Numbered from the stretch's first letter, positions 16,871 to 26,619 are shown. The stretch: 52,986 bases of DNA from Caldithrix abyssi DSM 13497 (GCA_945865405.1 CAMBDS010000018.1:1-52986), one strand, 5' to 3'. Notes: generated from the letters alone by a model not told the origin. A program made the numbers and translations.

Positions 16871-17902
16871 TTGAACCTGAAACTTATACCAGCTACCGCA
16901 AGCGCCACATACCCCGACGCCGTTGTTCGTGAAATCGAAATTGTGATCCCCGCCGGCAAGGATCCCGAACGGCTTGACACTTTTCTGACCCGTCAGGTTG
17001 CCGAACTCACCCGAACCAAGGTACAAGAGCTTATCGAAGCTGGAGCCGCTACTGTTAACGGAAAACCGACAAAAGCTTCCCATAAGACCCGCAACGGCGA
17101 TGTCGTTCACATTACTATGCTCTCACGTCCACCTTTGGCGTTGGCTGGCGAAGACATCCCGCTCACAATCGTCTTCGAAGATGAGTGGCTCGTCGTAATC
17201 GACAAACCGGCTGGAATGGTCGTTCACCCGGCTAAAGGCAATCGCACCGGCACACTTGTAAACGCCCTGTTAAATCACTACGGGCAACTCGAACCAGCCT
17301 CCGACGGCGATCCCGACAGGCCCGGAATGGTCCATCGGATCGACAAGAATACGTCGGGATTGTTGGTTGTCTGCAAGCGCGAACCGGCACTATCTCGTCT
17401 GGCGGAACAGTTTCGTGAGCACGCCGTCGAACGCGAGTACCATTGCATTGCCTGGTGGCCGTGGCAAACCCCCAAGGGCACTATCGACGCACCAATTGGT
17501 CGTGACCCGAATGATCGCCAAAAGTATGCCGTTGTCCCTGATGGTAAGTTAGCACGCACTCATTGGAAACAGCTTCAGAAGTTCGACTTTCTTACCCACC
17601 TCGCGATGAGGCTCGAAACAGGTCGAACTCACCAGATCAGAGTCCACCTGACGCATACAGGCCATCCCATCCTCGGTGATACCGATTACGGCGGTCGCAA
17701 CAGGCAGATGGGCAAGCTCTCGACTTCCCAGCGTCTTGTCGCAGCTGAACTCTTCGAAATGGTTGACAGACAGTTGCTTCACGCACGGGTTCTCGGTTTC
17801 GTACATCCCGTTACTGAAAAGAAGCACCGCTTCGAGAGCCAGCTTCCTCCCGATTTTCAGGCGATTTTACAACGACTTGGCGGAAAATTGTCTGACTGGT
17901 AA
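16871..17902 (+). CDS. rluD: Large-subunit rRNA pseudouridine synthase, RluD type
   Basis: 343 residues. N-terminal S4 RNA-binding domain (RLDTFLTRQVAELTRTKVQE...VNGK), then the catalytic domain: VVIDKPAGMVVHPAKGNRTG, and motif II HRIDKNTSGLLVVCK in which the catalytic Asp is present (HRID in place of the usual HRLD). ETGRTHQIRVHL and GDTDYGG complete the RluA/RluD signature. It should isomerise uridines of helix 69 of 23S rRNA or a related site. The start is taken at TTG 16871; no ATG precedes the S4 domain. Confidence 0.92.
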   Translation: MNLKLIPATASATYPDAVVREIEIVIPAGKDPERLDTFLTRQVAELTRTKVQELIEAGAATVNGKPTKASHKTRNGDVVHITMLSRPPLALAGEDIPLTIVFEDEWLVVIDKPAGMVVHPAKGNRTGTLVNALLNHYGQLEPASDGDPDRPGMVHRIDKNTSGLLVVCKREPALSRLAEQFREHAVEREYHCIAWWPWQTPKGTIDAPIGRDPNDRQKYAVVPDGKLARTHWKQLQKFDFLTHLAMRLETGRTHQIRVHLTHTGHPILGDTDYGGRNRQMGKLSTSQRLVAAELFEMVDRQLLHARVLGFVHPVTEKKHRFESQLPPDFQAILQRLGGKLSDW

Positions 17903-17992
17903 AATTTTCGTATCTTAATAGCGCTGAAAATTCCTGACGCACAATTTGATTTCAAACAGCGTCGTTCTCCCCCAAGGTAAAAGGCTTGTTCT

Positions 17993-19504
17993 ATGAAGAC
18001 ACTATCCATCGGCTTCCTCCTCCTCTTGAACCTCTCCGTCGCTTCTTTTGCCAAAGACTACTCGCCAGAATCATTGGCGACTTTAACTTCTGAAGCAGCC
18101 ACCAACGATGCTCAAGCGACAATCTGCAAAGACTTTCTCACTAACGCCTCCGAAATTGACGTACGGCGGTCAGCGCAAGACAAATGGCGAGAAATTGACG
18201 AAGCCGCCGTCAACTCATTCTGCATCGAGATGGTCGGATCCAATCCCAAATCGGCACAATGGGCTTATCTCGCCGGAAGGTATGCCTCATCACCGATGAA
18301 GCAAATCGAACTTGGCCGCCAGGCTATCAAGCTCGACCCCAAATGGCCCTATGGCTACCGCCTACTCTGCGCGACCTACGTCAACAAAGTCATCAATGGC
18401 GATCCCAACTCACCTGACTACGCTGCTTTAAATGCAGGGTTATCCGCCGACAAAAAAGCATTCCAGCAGGTGGCCGAGCTTGCCCCCGACCAAGACTGGG
18501 CGCAAGGTTTCTATTACGATTTCTTAACCTACCAAAAGGACTTCAAACCCGCTCTGAAGTTGCTCGAAGCTAACAAAATGCGTGGCTCAGTTTTCGCGTC
18601 CAACGTTCGCTTCGCCGAGGTTCACGCCGGGCTTGGTCAGCACGAGAAAGCTTACGAGTTTGTCCTTGCCGAAGCCACAGCTCAGATGAGTGGCGCAGTC
18701 ACTGCTGGCTATATCGAAGCAAATCAACTCGAAAAAGAGATCGGTAAGCTTGCGCTCGATATGTACTCCCGGATCCTCTCGTCAGTTGGCGAGAATGCCT
18801 ACCTTCTTAAGTGGCTGAAGTCCCGCCCGGAAGCATCCTCCGACCCTGACATCCTTTTTCAGATCGCTCAATCTGAGGCTGTCGCCGGTAACAAAGACGC
18901 TGCCTTTGAGAACCTCCACAAATCATCGAAGGCCGGGTTCGATCAAGTGAGTGCCTATGTCCGAAGTGACAACCTTGCCTTGCTTAAAGATGATGCGCGG
19001 TGGGGTGGAGCCATTGAGATGGTAAAGGCGAACTGGGCGGCTGGCGCACCAAAGCGTAAAGAGGCGGTCATATCGAAGAAATTCAGCCGTATCGCAGCTG
19101 ATTGGACACTGCCCGATGAAGAAGGAAACCAGGTTCATCTCGCAGATCTGAAGGGACAGGTCGTAATCCTCGATTTTTGGGCTTCGTGGTGCGGTCCTTG
19201 CCGTATGGCGATGCCGGTACTTGACAACTTCGTCAAGTCAGCCAAACCGGAGGGCGTCAGGGTTTTTTCTGTCAACACCTGGGAGAATAACCCCGCCAAA
19301 GCGGCAAACTTCATGTCTGAAAAGGGTTACGCGATGGAACTTGTATATGGGAACAACGACGTTGCCAAGGCTTACGGCATCTCCGGCATTCCCTATATTT
19401 GCGTTATTGACCGCGAAGGCAATATCCGCTTCGAAGCCAAAGGGTACAATGACACCTTGGAAGAAGAGCTTATCTGGTGGACTGAGTATTTAACGGCCGA
19501 GTAG
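17993..19504 (+). CDS. Secreted TPR protein with C-terminal TlpA-type thioredoxin domain
   Basis: 503 residues with a signal peptide (KTLSIGFLLLLNLSVASFAK). Residues 25-340 are helical repeats resembling TPR (WAYLAGRYASSPMKQIELG; AGLGQHEKAYEFVLAEA). Residues about 360-503 are a TlpA/ResA-like thioredoxin fold: FWASWCGPCRMAMPVL with Cys400 and Cys403, and the cis-proline in GISGIPYICVID. It probably keeps periplasmic or lipid-attached partners reduced; with caa3 oxidase genes in the same window, cytochrome c or CuA maturation is conceivable but only inferred. A hairpin follows ten bases after the stop. Confidence 0.88.
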   Translation: MKTLSIGFLLLLNLSVASFAKDYSPESLATLTSEAATNDAQATICKDFLTNASEIDVRRSAQDKWREIDEAAVNSFCIEMVGSNPKSAQWAYLAGRYASSPMKQIELGRQAIKLDPKWPYGYRLLCATYVNKVINGDPNSPDYAALNAGLSADKKAFQQVAELAPDQDWAQGFYYDFLTYQKDFKPALKLLEANKMRGSVFASNVRFAEVHAGLGQHEKAYEFVLAEATAQMSGAVTAGYIEANQLEKEIGKLALDMYSRILSSVGENAYLLKWLKSRPEASSDPDILFQIAQSEAVAGNKDAAFENLHKSSKAGFDQVSAYVRSDNLALLKDDARWGGAIEMVKANWAAGAPKRKEAVISKKFSRIAADWTLPDEEGNQVHLADLKGQVVILDFWASWCGPCRMAMPVLDNFVKSAKPEGVRVFSVNTWENNPAKAANFMSEKGYAMELVYGNNDVAKAYGISGIPYICVIDREGNIRFEAKGYNDTLEEELIWWTEYLTAE

Positions 19505-19513
19505 TCTTCGGAT

Positions 19514-19538
19514 AAAGAGCGGCTTTTAGCCGCTCTTT
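19514..19538 (+). terminator. Hairpin after TlpA-like gene (TTTTA loop)
   Basis: AAAGAGCGGC (19514-19523), loop TTTTA, GCCGCTCTTT (19529-19538), then ACTTTTG. Ten perfect base pairs and a short T-rich tail make a plausible terminator, but it also belongs to the TTTAG-loop palindrome family seen elsewhere in the window. Confidence 0.6.
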
Positions 19539-19625
19539 ACTTTTGTATTGTTATGAACATAATTTCGATTCCCGATTATTGCAAATTAACGCCGCCTTCC
19601 AGAATCTAATAAGAGTCAAAATTAT

Positions 19626-20327
19626 ATGAATATGAAAAAGTCTATCACCCGCATCCTCGCCGTTGATGATGATCCGGATATACTTACACTATTAAAGTAC
19701 AATCTGACGCGCGAGGGCTACGAAGTTCTCGGCGCACCTGACGGTCAAAAGGCAATCGAGCAAGTTCACGGATTCCGCCCCGACATTGTGTTGCTCGATT
19801 TGATGATGCCTCATCTGAGCGGCCTTGAAGTAACCAAATTCTTAAGGGCAGATGTTGCATCATCAGCAATTCCAATAATTATGTTGACAGCCAAGGGCGA
19901 GGAATCCGACATTGTGATTGGCTTGGAGCTTGGTGCAGACGACTACATTGTGAAGCCTTTCAGCGTCAGGATTCTACTTGCCCGTATCAAGGCTGTCCTC
20001 CGCCGGTCCGAAGCACCCGAGAGTGCCGCTTCAGCGCAGTCTCTGACAATCGACGGTATAACGATCATACCTGACCGCTTTGAAGTTCAGCTTGATGGCG
20101 TAACAATCAAACTGACCGCAACCGAGTTCCGCCTGCTTCACCTGCTTGCCACCCGTCGAGGAAGAGTCATTACCCGAACCCAGATAGTCGATGAGACTCG
20201 CGGAGAAGACTATGCAGTAACCGACAGGTCAGTCGATGTACATATCACCTCTTTACGGAAAAAACTGGGCACTCACGGGAATATTATCGAAACCGTACGC
20301 GGAGTCGGCTACCGGATGAAGGGCTAA
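19626..20327 (+). CDS. phoB: Phosphate regulon response regulator PhoB
   Basis: 233 residues: receiver domain with AVDDDPD acidic pocket, phospho-acceptor Asp58 in IVLLDLMMP, Thr in IMLTAKG and Lys in DDYIVKPF, then an OmpR/PhoB winged-helix DNA-binding domain (LTATEFRLLHLLATRRGRV; RSVDVHITSLRKKLG; VRGVGYRM). Phosphorylated PhoB should bind TTAACA-type repeats such as those at 22133-22171. Four bases separate it from phoR. A second ATG at 19632 is an equally possible start. Confidence 0.95.
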   Translation: MNMKKSITRILAVDDDPDILTLLKYNLTREGYEVLGAPDGQKAIEQVHGFRPDIVLLDLMMPHLSGLEVTKFLRADVASSAIPIIMLTAKGEESDIVIGLELGADDYIVKPFSVRILLARIKAVLRRSEAPESAASAQSLTIDGITIIPDRFEVQLDGVTIKLTATEFRLLHLLATRRGRVITRTQIVDETRGEDYAVTDRSVDVHITSLRKKLGTHGNIIETVRGVGYRMKG

Positions 20328-20331
20328 GTCA

Positions 20332-22092
20332 ATGCCTAAAAAGCACTTGATCTCCCAGCTTTTCCTCCCCTTTTTTCTGCTGACTCTCCTCTCGACTCTG
20401 CTATTGATCTGGTATGCCAATCGAACTGCAAGACAACTTTACCTGCATGAATTGGAAACAAACCTCACTTCATGGGCACGACTCGCTGCTAATCTAACAA
20501 CCGATTCCTCTCGCTACCCCAACAAACTCGACTCATTGGCACTCATCCTCGATCAATCTTCCAACATTCACTTCACCTTTATCGACAGTGAAGGCAATGT
20601 TTTAAGCAATAGCCGGCACCAAACAGACCCTCTCGAGAACCTCATTGACCGGCCTGAGGTTCGCGACGCCATCCTCGGAAAAATTGGCATCTCTATCAGA
20701 CGAAACCAGTCGCGGGGAGAACTAAATATGTTTCTCGCTCTGCCTCGTGAAGAGAGTCAAAGACGCTATCCTATCGTCCGTGTTGCGATGCCCACCTTGC
20801 AAATCGAAAAAAGCCTTACAAAAGTTTTTGTCAATGTTGGCATCGGCTGGAGCGTATTATTTCTTATAGTCGTCTCGATCACTCTGGTTATCGCAAGGAA
20901 TACAACCCGCCCCCTGCAAGAGATGCAGCTAATTGCCACCAAATTTGCTTCCGGCGAACTTGACCTTAGAATACCTGCCGCATCTACAATTGAGCTGGCT
21001 GAGCTTACGATTGCCCTGAACGATATGGCTCAACAACTGAGCAACCGCATTCATGCAATTACCCGCCAGCGCAACGAACTCGAGGCAATCCTCGCTTCGA
21101 TGATCGAAAGTGTCATCGCAATCGACAACCAGGACAGAATTCTGATGGTCAACCGGGCTGCCGAGCGCCTCTTGGGCATCGCGGCACCGGAGGTCTTTCA
21201 CCGAACGTTACACGAAGTAATTCGTGTGCCCGATCTCGTGAAATTTATTTCCGACCTCCCAGAGACTAACAAAAATCTGGAGATGGATCTGATTCTGAAC
21301 GGTGAGGCTGCCATTATACACGTTCGTGGTACGTCTATCTTCGATGCCAACCAAAGACGTATTGGCAGGGTAATTGTAATCAATGACATCACCCGGCTTA
21401 GACAGCTCGAGACCGTCCGCCGTGACTTCGTGGCAAACGTCTCTCACGAACTTCGGACGCCGATAACCTCTATCAGAGGGTCTGCTGAGACTTTGCGCGA
21501 TGGTGCTCTGGACGATTCTGAATCTGCGATCCACTTCGTTGAGATGATTGTCCGTAATGCCGAACGGATGAACACAATCGTCGAGGACTTGTTAAGTCTG
21601 GCTCGTCTCGAACAGGAAGATATCGACAGTAAATTGAATTTTGTTGCCGATTCCATCCCGCAAATTGTCGAAAGTACTATCGAATTCTGCCGTCCCAAAG
21701 CGGAATCGAAGCACATAACGATCATCCAGCAGGGAGAAGCACCCGAAGTCCGATGCAATCACCAGCTACTCGAAGAGGCCATCAGCAACCTGATCGACAA
21801 TGCAATCAAATACAGTGAACCTGAAAGTATCGTAACAATCGTCATCTCGGCAGATGCTCAGGAAGTCTCAATCCATGTGGTTGACAGCGGACTTGGAATT
21901 GAAAACAGACACTTGCCCCGATTGTTTGAACGATTCTATCGCGTGGATCCGAGTCGAAGTCGTCAGGAGGGCGGCACAGGTCTCGGTCTCGCTATCGTAA
22001 AGCACATCGCTCTGGCGCACAGGGGGCGGGTCAGCGTTACAAGCGTTGTGGGGCAAGGCAGTACCTTCGGAATCCATATCCCGCTTGGTTAG
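20332..22092 (+). CDS. phoR: Phosphate regulon sensor histidine kinase PhoR
   Basis: 586 residues. A first membrane helix (FLPFFLLTLLSTLLLIWY), a roughly 130-residue periplasmic loop, a second helix near residue 175, HAMP linker (NTTRPLQEMQLIATKFASG), PAS domain (ILASMIESVIAIDNQDRIL), HisKA with His372 in VSHELRTPITSIRGS, and HATPase with NLIDNAIKYS, DSGLGI and GGTGLGLAIV. Unlike the short-loop E. coli PhoR, it has a sizeable extracytoplasmic domain, as in Bacillus-type PhoR. It pairs with the preceding phoB. Confidence 0.95.
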   Translation: MPKKHLISQLFLPFFLLTLLSTLLLIWYANRTARQLYLHELETNLTSWARLAANLTTDSSRYPNKLDSLALILDQSSNIHFTFIDSEGNVLSNSRHQTDPLENLIDRPEVRDAILGKIGISIRRNQSRGELNMFLALPREESQRRYPIVRVAMPTLQIEKSLTKVFVNVGIGWSVLFLIVVSITLVIARNTTRPLQEMQLIATKFASGELDLRIPAASTIELAELTIALNDMAQQLSNRIHAITRQRNELEAILASMIESVIAIDNQDRILMVNRAAERLLGIAAPEVFHRTLHEVIRVPDLVKFISDLPETNKNLEMDLILNGEAAIIHVRGTSIFDANQRRIGRVIVINDITRLRQLETVRRDFVANVSHELRTPITSIRGSAETLRDGALDDSESAIHFVEMIVRNAERMNTIVEDLLSLARLEQEDIDSKLNFVADSIPQIVESTIEFCRPKAESKHITIIQQGEAPEVRCNHQLLEEAISNLIDNAIKYSEPESIVTIVISADAQEVSIHVVDSGLGIENRHLPRLFERFYRVDPSRSRQEGGTGLGLAIVKHIALAHRGRVSVTSVVGQGSTFGIHIPLG

Positions 22093-22132
22093 AATTGTCA
22101 TCAAATCGACAATTTTCCTCAATTATCTTCTC

Positions 22133-22186
22133 TTAACACATTCTTAACAATTCCCTCACATTCGTCTAACATTACCCATGTAATTT
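22133..22186 (+). promoter_or_regulatory. Pho box: four TTAACA-like hexamers at 11-bp period plus -10
   Basis: TTAACA (22133), TTAACA (22144), CTCACA (22155) and CTAACA (22166) start exactly 11 bp apart, each followed by a 5-bp spacer. Nine bases after the last comes TAATTT (22181-22186), placed as a -10. TTAACA direct repeats with this spacing are the PhoB/PhoP binding pattern known from Bacillus-type Pho promoters. It would drive the porin and probably the pst genes. Confidence 0.85.
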
Positions 22187-22226
22187 TGCCGTCGAAAATG
22201 GCAATTTCAACAAAAGGAGTTAGAGA

Positions 22227-23591
22227 ATGAAGACTTGTTTCCGTGTTGCAGCTGCGGCGCTCGTAATAGGGTACGCACTTTTCACCAAGTCAGCTATTGC
22301 GGCAGATACAAACGAAGAAGCGATTGTTGCCCTCAAGGGCCAGATCGCAGGCATGGAAGAGCAAATGTTAGCGAACCAACCGGTTCTTGACGGCCTCGCC
22401 AAAATCAAACTTACCGGCTATATCCAATCACAGTTCCAAATCGCCGACACTGACGGCGCTGCCGGCTTCTCCGGTGGTAACTTCCCCGCTGGCAATCACC
22501 AGCGTTTCCTGATCCGTCGCGGTCGCTTAAAAGTCAACTATGTTAACAATCTTACGCAATATGTTCTGCAGTTTGATGTCACACAGGGTGGCGTTGCAAT
22601 CAAAGATGCTTATCTCTCCTACAATTTCCCGTGGGATAAAAAAGCCTGGACAATTACCGCTGGTGGCTTTGATCGCCCCTTCGGCTTTGAAATCTCTTAT
22701 TCTTCAAGCAACCGTGAGTCACCTGAGCGTTCACGCATGTATCAGGTACTCTTCCCCGGTGAGCGTGATCTCGGTTTGAAGTTCGATTATGCGCCTGATA
22801 GTGGCCCGATGAAATTCCTCCGCGCCAAAGTCGGCGCTTTCAATGGTATGGGCGTAACGGCTGTCGAGAACGATAACAACAAAGACATCATCGGTCGTCT
22901 CGGCGTTGCCCTTCCTTTCTACGACCAGAATATGGCGCTTGATGCCGGAGTCTCGATGTATATGGGCAAGGTTCGCAACGGTGACAAATATCAATATGCC
23001 GTCGAAGGTACGCCCAAGAAATGGATGGTTGACTCTACTTCAACCAATAAGAATATGTATTACGACCGTAACTATATGGGTTTCGACGCTCAGTTTTATG
23101 CCGATATGCCAGTCATCGGCGGCTTGTCACTCCGCATGGAGTTCATCAGTGGCGATCAACCTTCGCTAAATGGCTCAAACACCTTCTACATTTACACCAC
23201 GCCAGCTACCGGAGTGTCACCACTTACGACTGGCGTCTACCAGCGTAAGTTCTCGGGATACTACGTCAATTACGTTCAAAACATCGGCTTAATGGACCAA
23301 TTTGTTCTGAAGTACGACTCATTCGATCCGAATACAGATGTCGAAGGGGATGACATTGGCTTGACTAATGCCAATGTGCGGGTAGATAACTTCACTTCTG
23401 CAGACGTTCAGTGGACAACCCTCGGTTTCGGTTGGGTTCACCATATGGACGGCAATGTAAAGCTTGTTATTTACTATGATATGCCGACCAATGAAAATGT
23501 CAGCTCGACTCTTCTCGTCGGAAGCCTTCTTCCCTTCAAGGAAGACATAAAGGACAACGTCCTGACTGTTCGCATGCAGTACAAATTCTAA
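22227..23591 (+). CDS. Phosphate-selective porin (OprO/OprP family)
   Basis: 454 residues, preceded by AAGGAG at a good distance from ATG 22227. Signal peptide to about residue 28, a short coiled-coil segment (EEAIVALKGQIAGMEEQML) of the kind that trimerises outer-membrane porins, then a beta barrel with alternating polar/aromatic strands, including KLTGYIQSQFQIAD, FLIRRGRLKVNY and a terminal strand TVRMQYKF ending in Phe. RRGRLKV is typical for Porin_O_P. It would admit phosphate or polyphosphate across the outer membrane during starvation, consistent with the Pho box just upstream. Confidence 0.92.
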   Translation: MKTCFRVAAAALVIGYALFTKSAIAADTNEEAIVALKGQIAGMEEQMLANQPVLDGLAKIKLTGYIQSQFQIADTDGAAGFSGGNFPAGNHQRFLIRRGRLKVNYVNNLTQYVLQFDVTQGGVAIKDAYLSYNFPWDKKAWTITAGGFDRPFGFEISYSSSNRESPERSRMYQVLFPGERDLGLKFDYAPDSGPMKFLRAKVGAFNGMGVTAVENDNNKDIIGRLGVALPFYDQNMALDAGVSMYMGKVRNGDKYQYAVEGTPKKWMVDSTSTNKNMYYDRNYMGFDAQFYADMPVIGGLSLRMEFISGDQPSLNGSNTFYIYTTPATGVSPLTTGVYQRKFSGYYVNYVQNIGLMDQFVLKYDSFDPNTDVEGDDIGLTNANVRVDNFTSADVQWTTLGFGWVHHMDGNVKLVIYYDMPTNENVSSTLLVGSLLPFKEDIKDNVLTVRMQYKF

Positions 23592-23606
23592 GATTACTCA
23601 CGGATT

Positions 23607-23622
23607 GCCATCCTCGGATGGC
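23607..23622. repeat. Small hairpin between porin and pstS
   Basis: GCCATC-CTCG-GATGGC: six-bp stem and a compact tetraloop, no T-run. It may set mRNA stability between porin and pstS, with no evidence of termination. Confidence 0.4.
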
Positions 23623-23650
23623 TCTCAATCCCAAAAACAAAGGTCTCGAA

Positions 23651-24475
23651 ATGAAGAAAATCCTGCTTGTCTTAAGTCTTTTACTGCCCATCTCAATGTT
23701 CGCGGCAGATAAGACCAATCTTACCGTCAAAGGTTCGGATACAATGGTGATCCTTGCACAGCGTTGGGCAGAAATCTACATGACTGCCCGTCCGGATGTG
23801 ACCGTATCCGTTACCGGTGGTGGCTCGGGCGTCGGTATCGCAGCCCTCCAGAACGGCACAACCGACATTGCCAACTCATCACGCCCGATGAAATCGAGCG
23901 AACGTGAGAAGTTGAAACAACGCTACAATAGCCTCGGCGTCGAAGTCAAGGTTGCCAAAGACGGTCTCTCGGTTTATCTGAACGACGCAAACCCTGTACA
24001 GGAGTTGTCACTCGATCAGCTCAAGGGCATCTACACCGGAATGATCACCAACTGGAAAGCTTTAGGCGGCAAAGATGAGAAAATCATCGTCTATGGTCGT
24101 GAGAACAGCTCCGGTACCTACGTTTACTTCAAAGACAACGTTCTCGGCGGCGAAGATTTTGCCCCGCTTGTTCAGACTCTCCCCGGTACCGCCGCCGTTG
24201 TTAATGCTGTCACCAAGGACGTGAATGGAATAGGCTACGGCGGCGCAGCTTATGCCAAAGGCATAAAGTACTGCCTGGTTAAGAAAGACGCCAAATCGAC
24301 TGCTTACGAGCCAACAGAAGCCAATGTGAAATCTGGGGACTACCCAATTTCCAGATACCTCTACATGTACCTTCGCGCAAGACCAACCGGCGAATTGCAA
24401 AAGTATGTCGATTGGATTCTCAGCCCCGAAGGTCAGGCAGTCGTAGCTAAAGTTGGCTACTTCCCGGTTCGCTAA
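23651..24475 (+). CDS. pstS: Phosphate ABC transporter substrate-binding protein
   Basis: 274 residues from ATG 23651 at the beginning of the signal peptide (KKILLVLSLLLPISMFAADK); the frame from 23618 adds only repeat-like residues. Phosphate ligands are recognisable: KGSDTMVIL near the mature N-terminus, GGGSGVGIAALQNG, IANSSRP and RENSSGTYVYF. It binds phosphate in the periplasm and delivers it to PstCA. It has no lipobox, so it should be soluble. A strong hairpin follows directly. Confidence 0.95.
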   Translation: MKKILLVLSLLLPISMFAADKTNLTVKGSDTMVILAQRWAEIYMTARPDVTVSVTGGGSGVGIAALQNGTTDIANSSRPMKSSEREKLKQRYNSLGVEVKVAKDGLSVYLNDANPVQELSLDQLKGIYTGMITNWKALGGKDEKIIVYGRENSSGTYVYFKDNVLGGEDFAPLVQTLPGTAAVVNAVTKDVNGIGYGGAAYAKGIKYCLVKKDAKSTAYEPTEANVKSGDYPISRYLYMYLRARPTGELQKYVDWILSPEGQAVVAKVGYFPVR

Positions 24476-24489
24476 AGCCTTTAGCAGCT

Positions 24490-24540
24490 GCAATCATCCC
24501 ATCGTTCGCCACATAGTACGCGATCTGATGGGATGATTGC
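24490..24540 (+). promoter_or_regulatory. Intercistronic hairpin between pstS and pstC, 14-bp stem
   Basis: GCAATCATCCCATC (24490-24503) pairs perfectly with GATGGGATGATTGC (24527-24540) over a 23-nt loop. No T-run follows. Position after pstS suggests a 3'-end stabiliser or partial block that lets the binding protein be made in excess over the permease, as palindromes do in other binding-protein operons; this role is inferred. Confidence 0.7.
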
Positions 24541-24589
24541 TTGTATCGGATGTTCTCACCTTCGAATTTCATTATCTTATGGCTACTCA

Positions 24590-25708
24590 ATGAATGACAA
24601 ATCATCCACTTTGGCTATGGAAAACAGAAGCGTTGTAAAATCGGTCGCGTCTGAGAAGCTTAAGAGTTCCGCAGACATCACAAGGCGCACCTTTCGTCCT
24701 GTTGAGTATATCGGTGAGTCACTTATTCGTGGAATTGCATTCGTCGCCCTCGCGGCGATTTTGCTCATTATGGCATTTGTATTCCGAGAAACACTTCCCC
24801 TCTTCGAAACCAAATCCGCCTCTGATGTACCTTCCCCGATTTATAACGAAAGCGAGAGTTACGGAGATGTACCGGGCGATGTTCCGCCATCGGGTAGCTT
24901 GACGCCTAACGCTGCCTCCCAACTTGAAACAGGTGGCGGCGAAGGTCACGCGAGCGTCAGTAATCTACTCGGCTCCGAGTGGCACCCTGTTTCCGGTAAC
25001 CCACGATATGGCCTACTGCCACTGATGCTCGGCAGTCTCAAGGTAACATTTATCGCCCTTATCTTCGCCGGTCCCATCGGAATTCTGGCCGCCCTCTTTG
25101 CTGTCGCTTTCGCACCTCGTTGGGTTCAGGAAATCTTCAAGCCTACCGTCGAAATTCTTGCCGGTTTTCCTTCCGTCGTCGTCGGCTTTTTCGCCCTGAT
25201 CATCATGGCCTCGTTCATGCAGTCGGTCTTCGGCTACCAATTCCGACTGAACGGCTTCATCGGAGGGCTGGCGCTATCTTTGGCAGTCATTCCGATCATC
25301 TTCACCGTCACAGAAGACGCACTGAACGCCGTCCCAAAATCATTCACTGAAGCAAGCCTCGCCCTTGGTGCCAACAAATGGCAGACAGTGTTATTCGTCG
25401 TCTTTCCCGCTGCAACTCCTGGGGTCATGGCTTCACTAATTCTTGGCTTTGGCAGAGCCTTCGGCGAAACGATGATCGTTCTTATGGCAACGGGCAACGC
25501 CGCCCTGATGACACTCAACCCCCTCGATCCTGTCCGTACCATGTCGGCAACCATCGGCGCTGAAATGGCAGAGGTTGTCTTCGGCGATACCCATTACAAC
25601 GTGCTCTTTTTAATAGGCTCCATCCTCTTCGTTTTTACCTTCATCCTTAACGCCCTCGCAGAATTCTGGGTCAGGCAAAAACTAATGAAACGGTTCCGGG
25701 GAAATTGA
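24590..25708 (+). CDS. pstC: Phosphate ABC transporter permease PstC
   Basis: 372 residues from ATG 24590. A cytoplasmic N-terminus, first helix (GIAFVALAAILLIMAFVF), then an extended hydrophilic insert (about residues 65-130, Pro/Ser/Gly-rich), and five more helices. The permease loop [18 protein letters not shown] with the following GFGRAFGETMIVLMATGNA is the PstC signature. The hydrophilic insert is longer than in E. coli PstC. The stop overlaps the pstA start (TGATG). Confidence 0.94.
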   Translation: MNDKSSTLAMENRSVVKSVASEKLKSSADITRRTFRPVEYIGESLIRGIAFVALAAILLIMAFVFRETLPLFETKSASDVPSPIYNESESYGDVPGDVPPSGSLTPNAASQLETGGGEGHASVSNLLGSEWHPVSGNPRYGLLPLMLGSLKVTFIALIFAGPIGILAALFAVAFAPRWVQEIFKPTVEILAGFPSVVVGFFALIIMASFMQSVFGYQFRLNGFIGGLALSLAVIPIIFTVTEDALNAVPKSFTEASLALGANKWQTVLFVVFPAATPGVMASLILGFGRAFGETMIVLMATGNAALMTLNPLDPVRTMSATIGAEMAEVVFGDTHYNVLFLIGSILFVFTFILNALAEFWVRQKLMKRFRGN

Positions 25709-26619
25709 TGCGTAACAATCCTTTTTTCGGCAAGCTTGTCATCTGGAGTAGCGCCTCGCTGGCTGCTCTCGTTACGGCAGTTGTTATCATTATGATGATT
25801 ACGATCATCAACGGCAGTATCGGCACAATAAGCTGGGAGTTCCTCACCGCAGCACCAACCGAAGGCATGACCGAAGGCGGTATCTTCCCTGCAATCGTCG
25901 GGACTTTCCTAATGGTCATCATCATGTCGATCATCGGAGTTCCGGTCGGAACAATTACTGCGATCTACCTTTCGGAATACGCCAGCCAGGATTCAGTCTT
26001 TTCCAAGCTGATTCGCTTCTCCGTCAACACACTCGCCGGCGTACCTTCAATAGTTTTCGGGCTGTTCGGTTTGGGATTCTTTGTACAGTTTGTCGGCGGC
26101 GGAATTGACAAGGTCCTTTCCGGCGAAGGCATCCTCCGCTGGGGTCAGCCCAACATCCTCTGGGCAAGCCTTACGATGGCACTCCTGACTCTGCCCGTCG
26201 TCATCGTCTCTGTCGAGGAAGCGATCCGCACCATCCCGCGTGAACTTCGTGAAGCAAGCCTTGCCCTCGGCGCTACACGCTGGCAGACGATCTGGCGAGT
26301 CGTAATTCCTAACTGCATCACCGGAATTATGACCGGAGCAATTCTCGCCGTCAGCCGTGGAGCTGGCGAAGTAGCTCCCCTCCTCTTCACCGGTGCGGCA
26401 TATTTCCTACCCAATCTGCCTACTGCATTCACCGACCAGTTTATGCAACTTGGCTATCACATCTACATTATGACAACTCAGTCAACCGACGTCGAAGCGA
26501 CTCGCGGTATCCAATACGCAACGACAATGGTTCTTTTATTACTGACCTTTACCCTCAATTTCTCGGCGACGATTCTTCGTTATCGGCTTCGGAAACAATC
26601 GCGGAAGCTCAATGGATAA
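25708..26619 (+). CDS. pstA: Phosphate ABC transporter permease PstA
   Basis: 303 residues from ATG 25708, which shares one base with the pstC stop and has GGGGAA upstream. Six helices; the coupling loop is [21 protein letters not shown], followed by [16 protein letters not shown], diagnostic for PstA. It pairs with PstC to form the phosphate channel of the inner membrane and overlaps pstB by eight bases. Confidence 0.95.
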   Translation: MRNNPFFGKLVIWSSASLAALVTAVVIIMMITIINGSIGTISWEFLTAAPTEGMTEGGIFPAIVGTFLMVIIMSIIGVPVGTITAIYLSEYASQDSVFSKLIRFSVNTLAGVPSIVFGLFGLGFFVQFVGGGIDKVLSGEGILRWGQPNILWASLTMALLTLPVVIVSVEEAIRTIPRELREASLALGATRWQTIWRVVIPNCITGIMTGAILAVSRGAGEVAPLLFTGAAYFLPNLPTAFTDQFMQLGYHIYIMTTQSTDVEATRGIQYATTMVLLLLTFTLNFSATILRYRLRKQSRKLNG

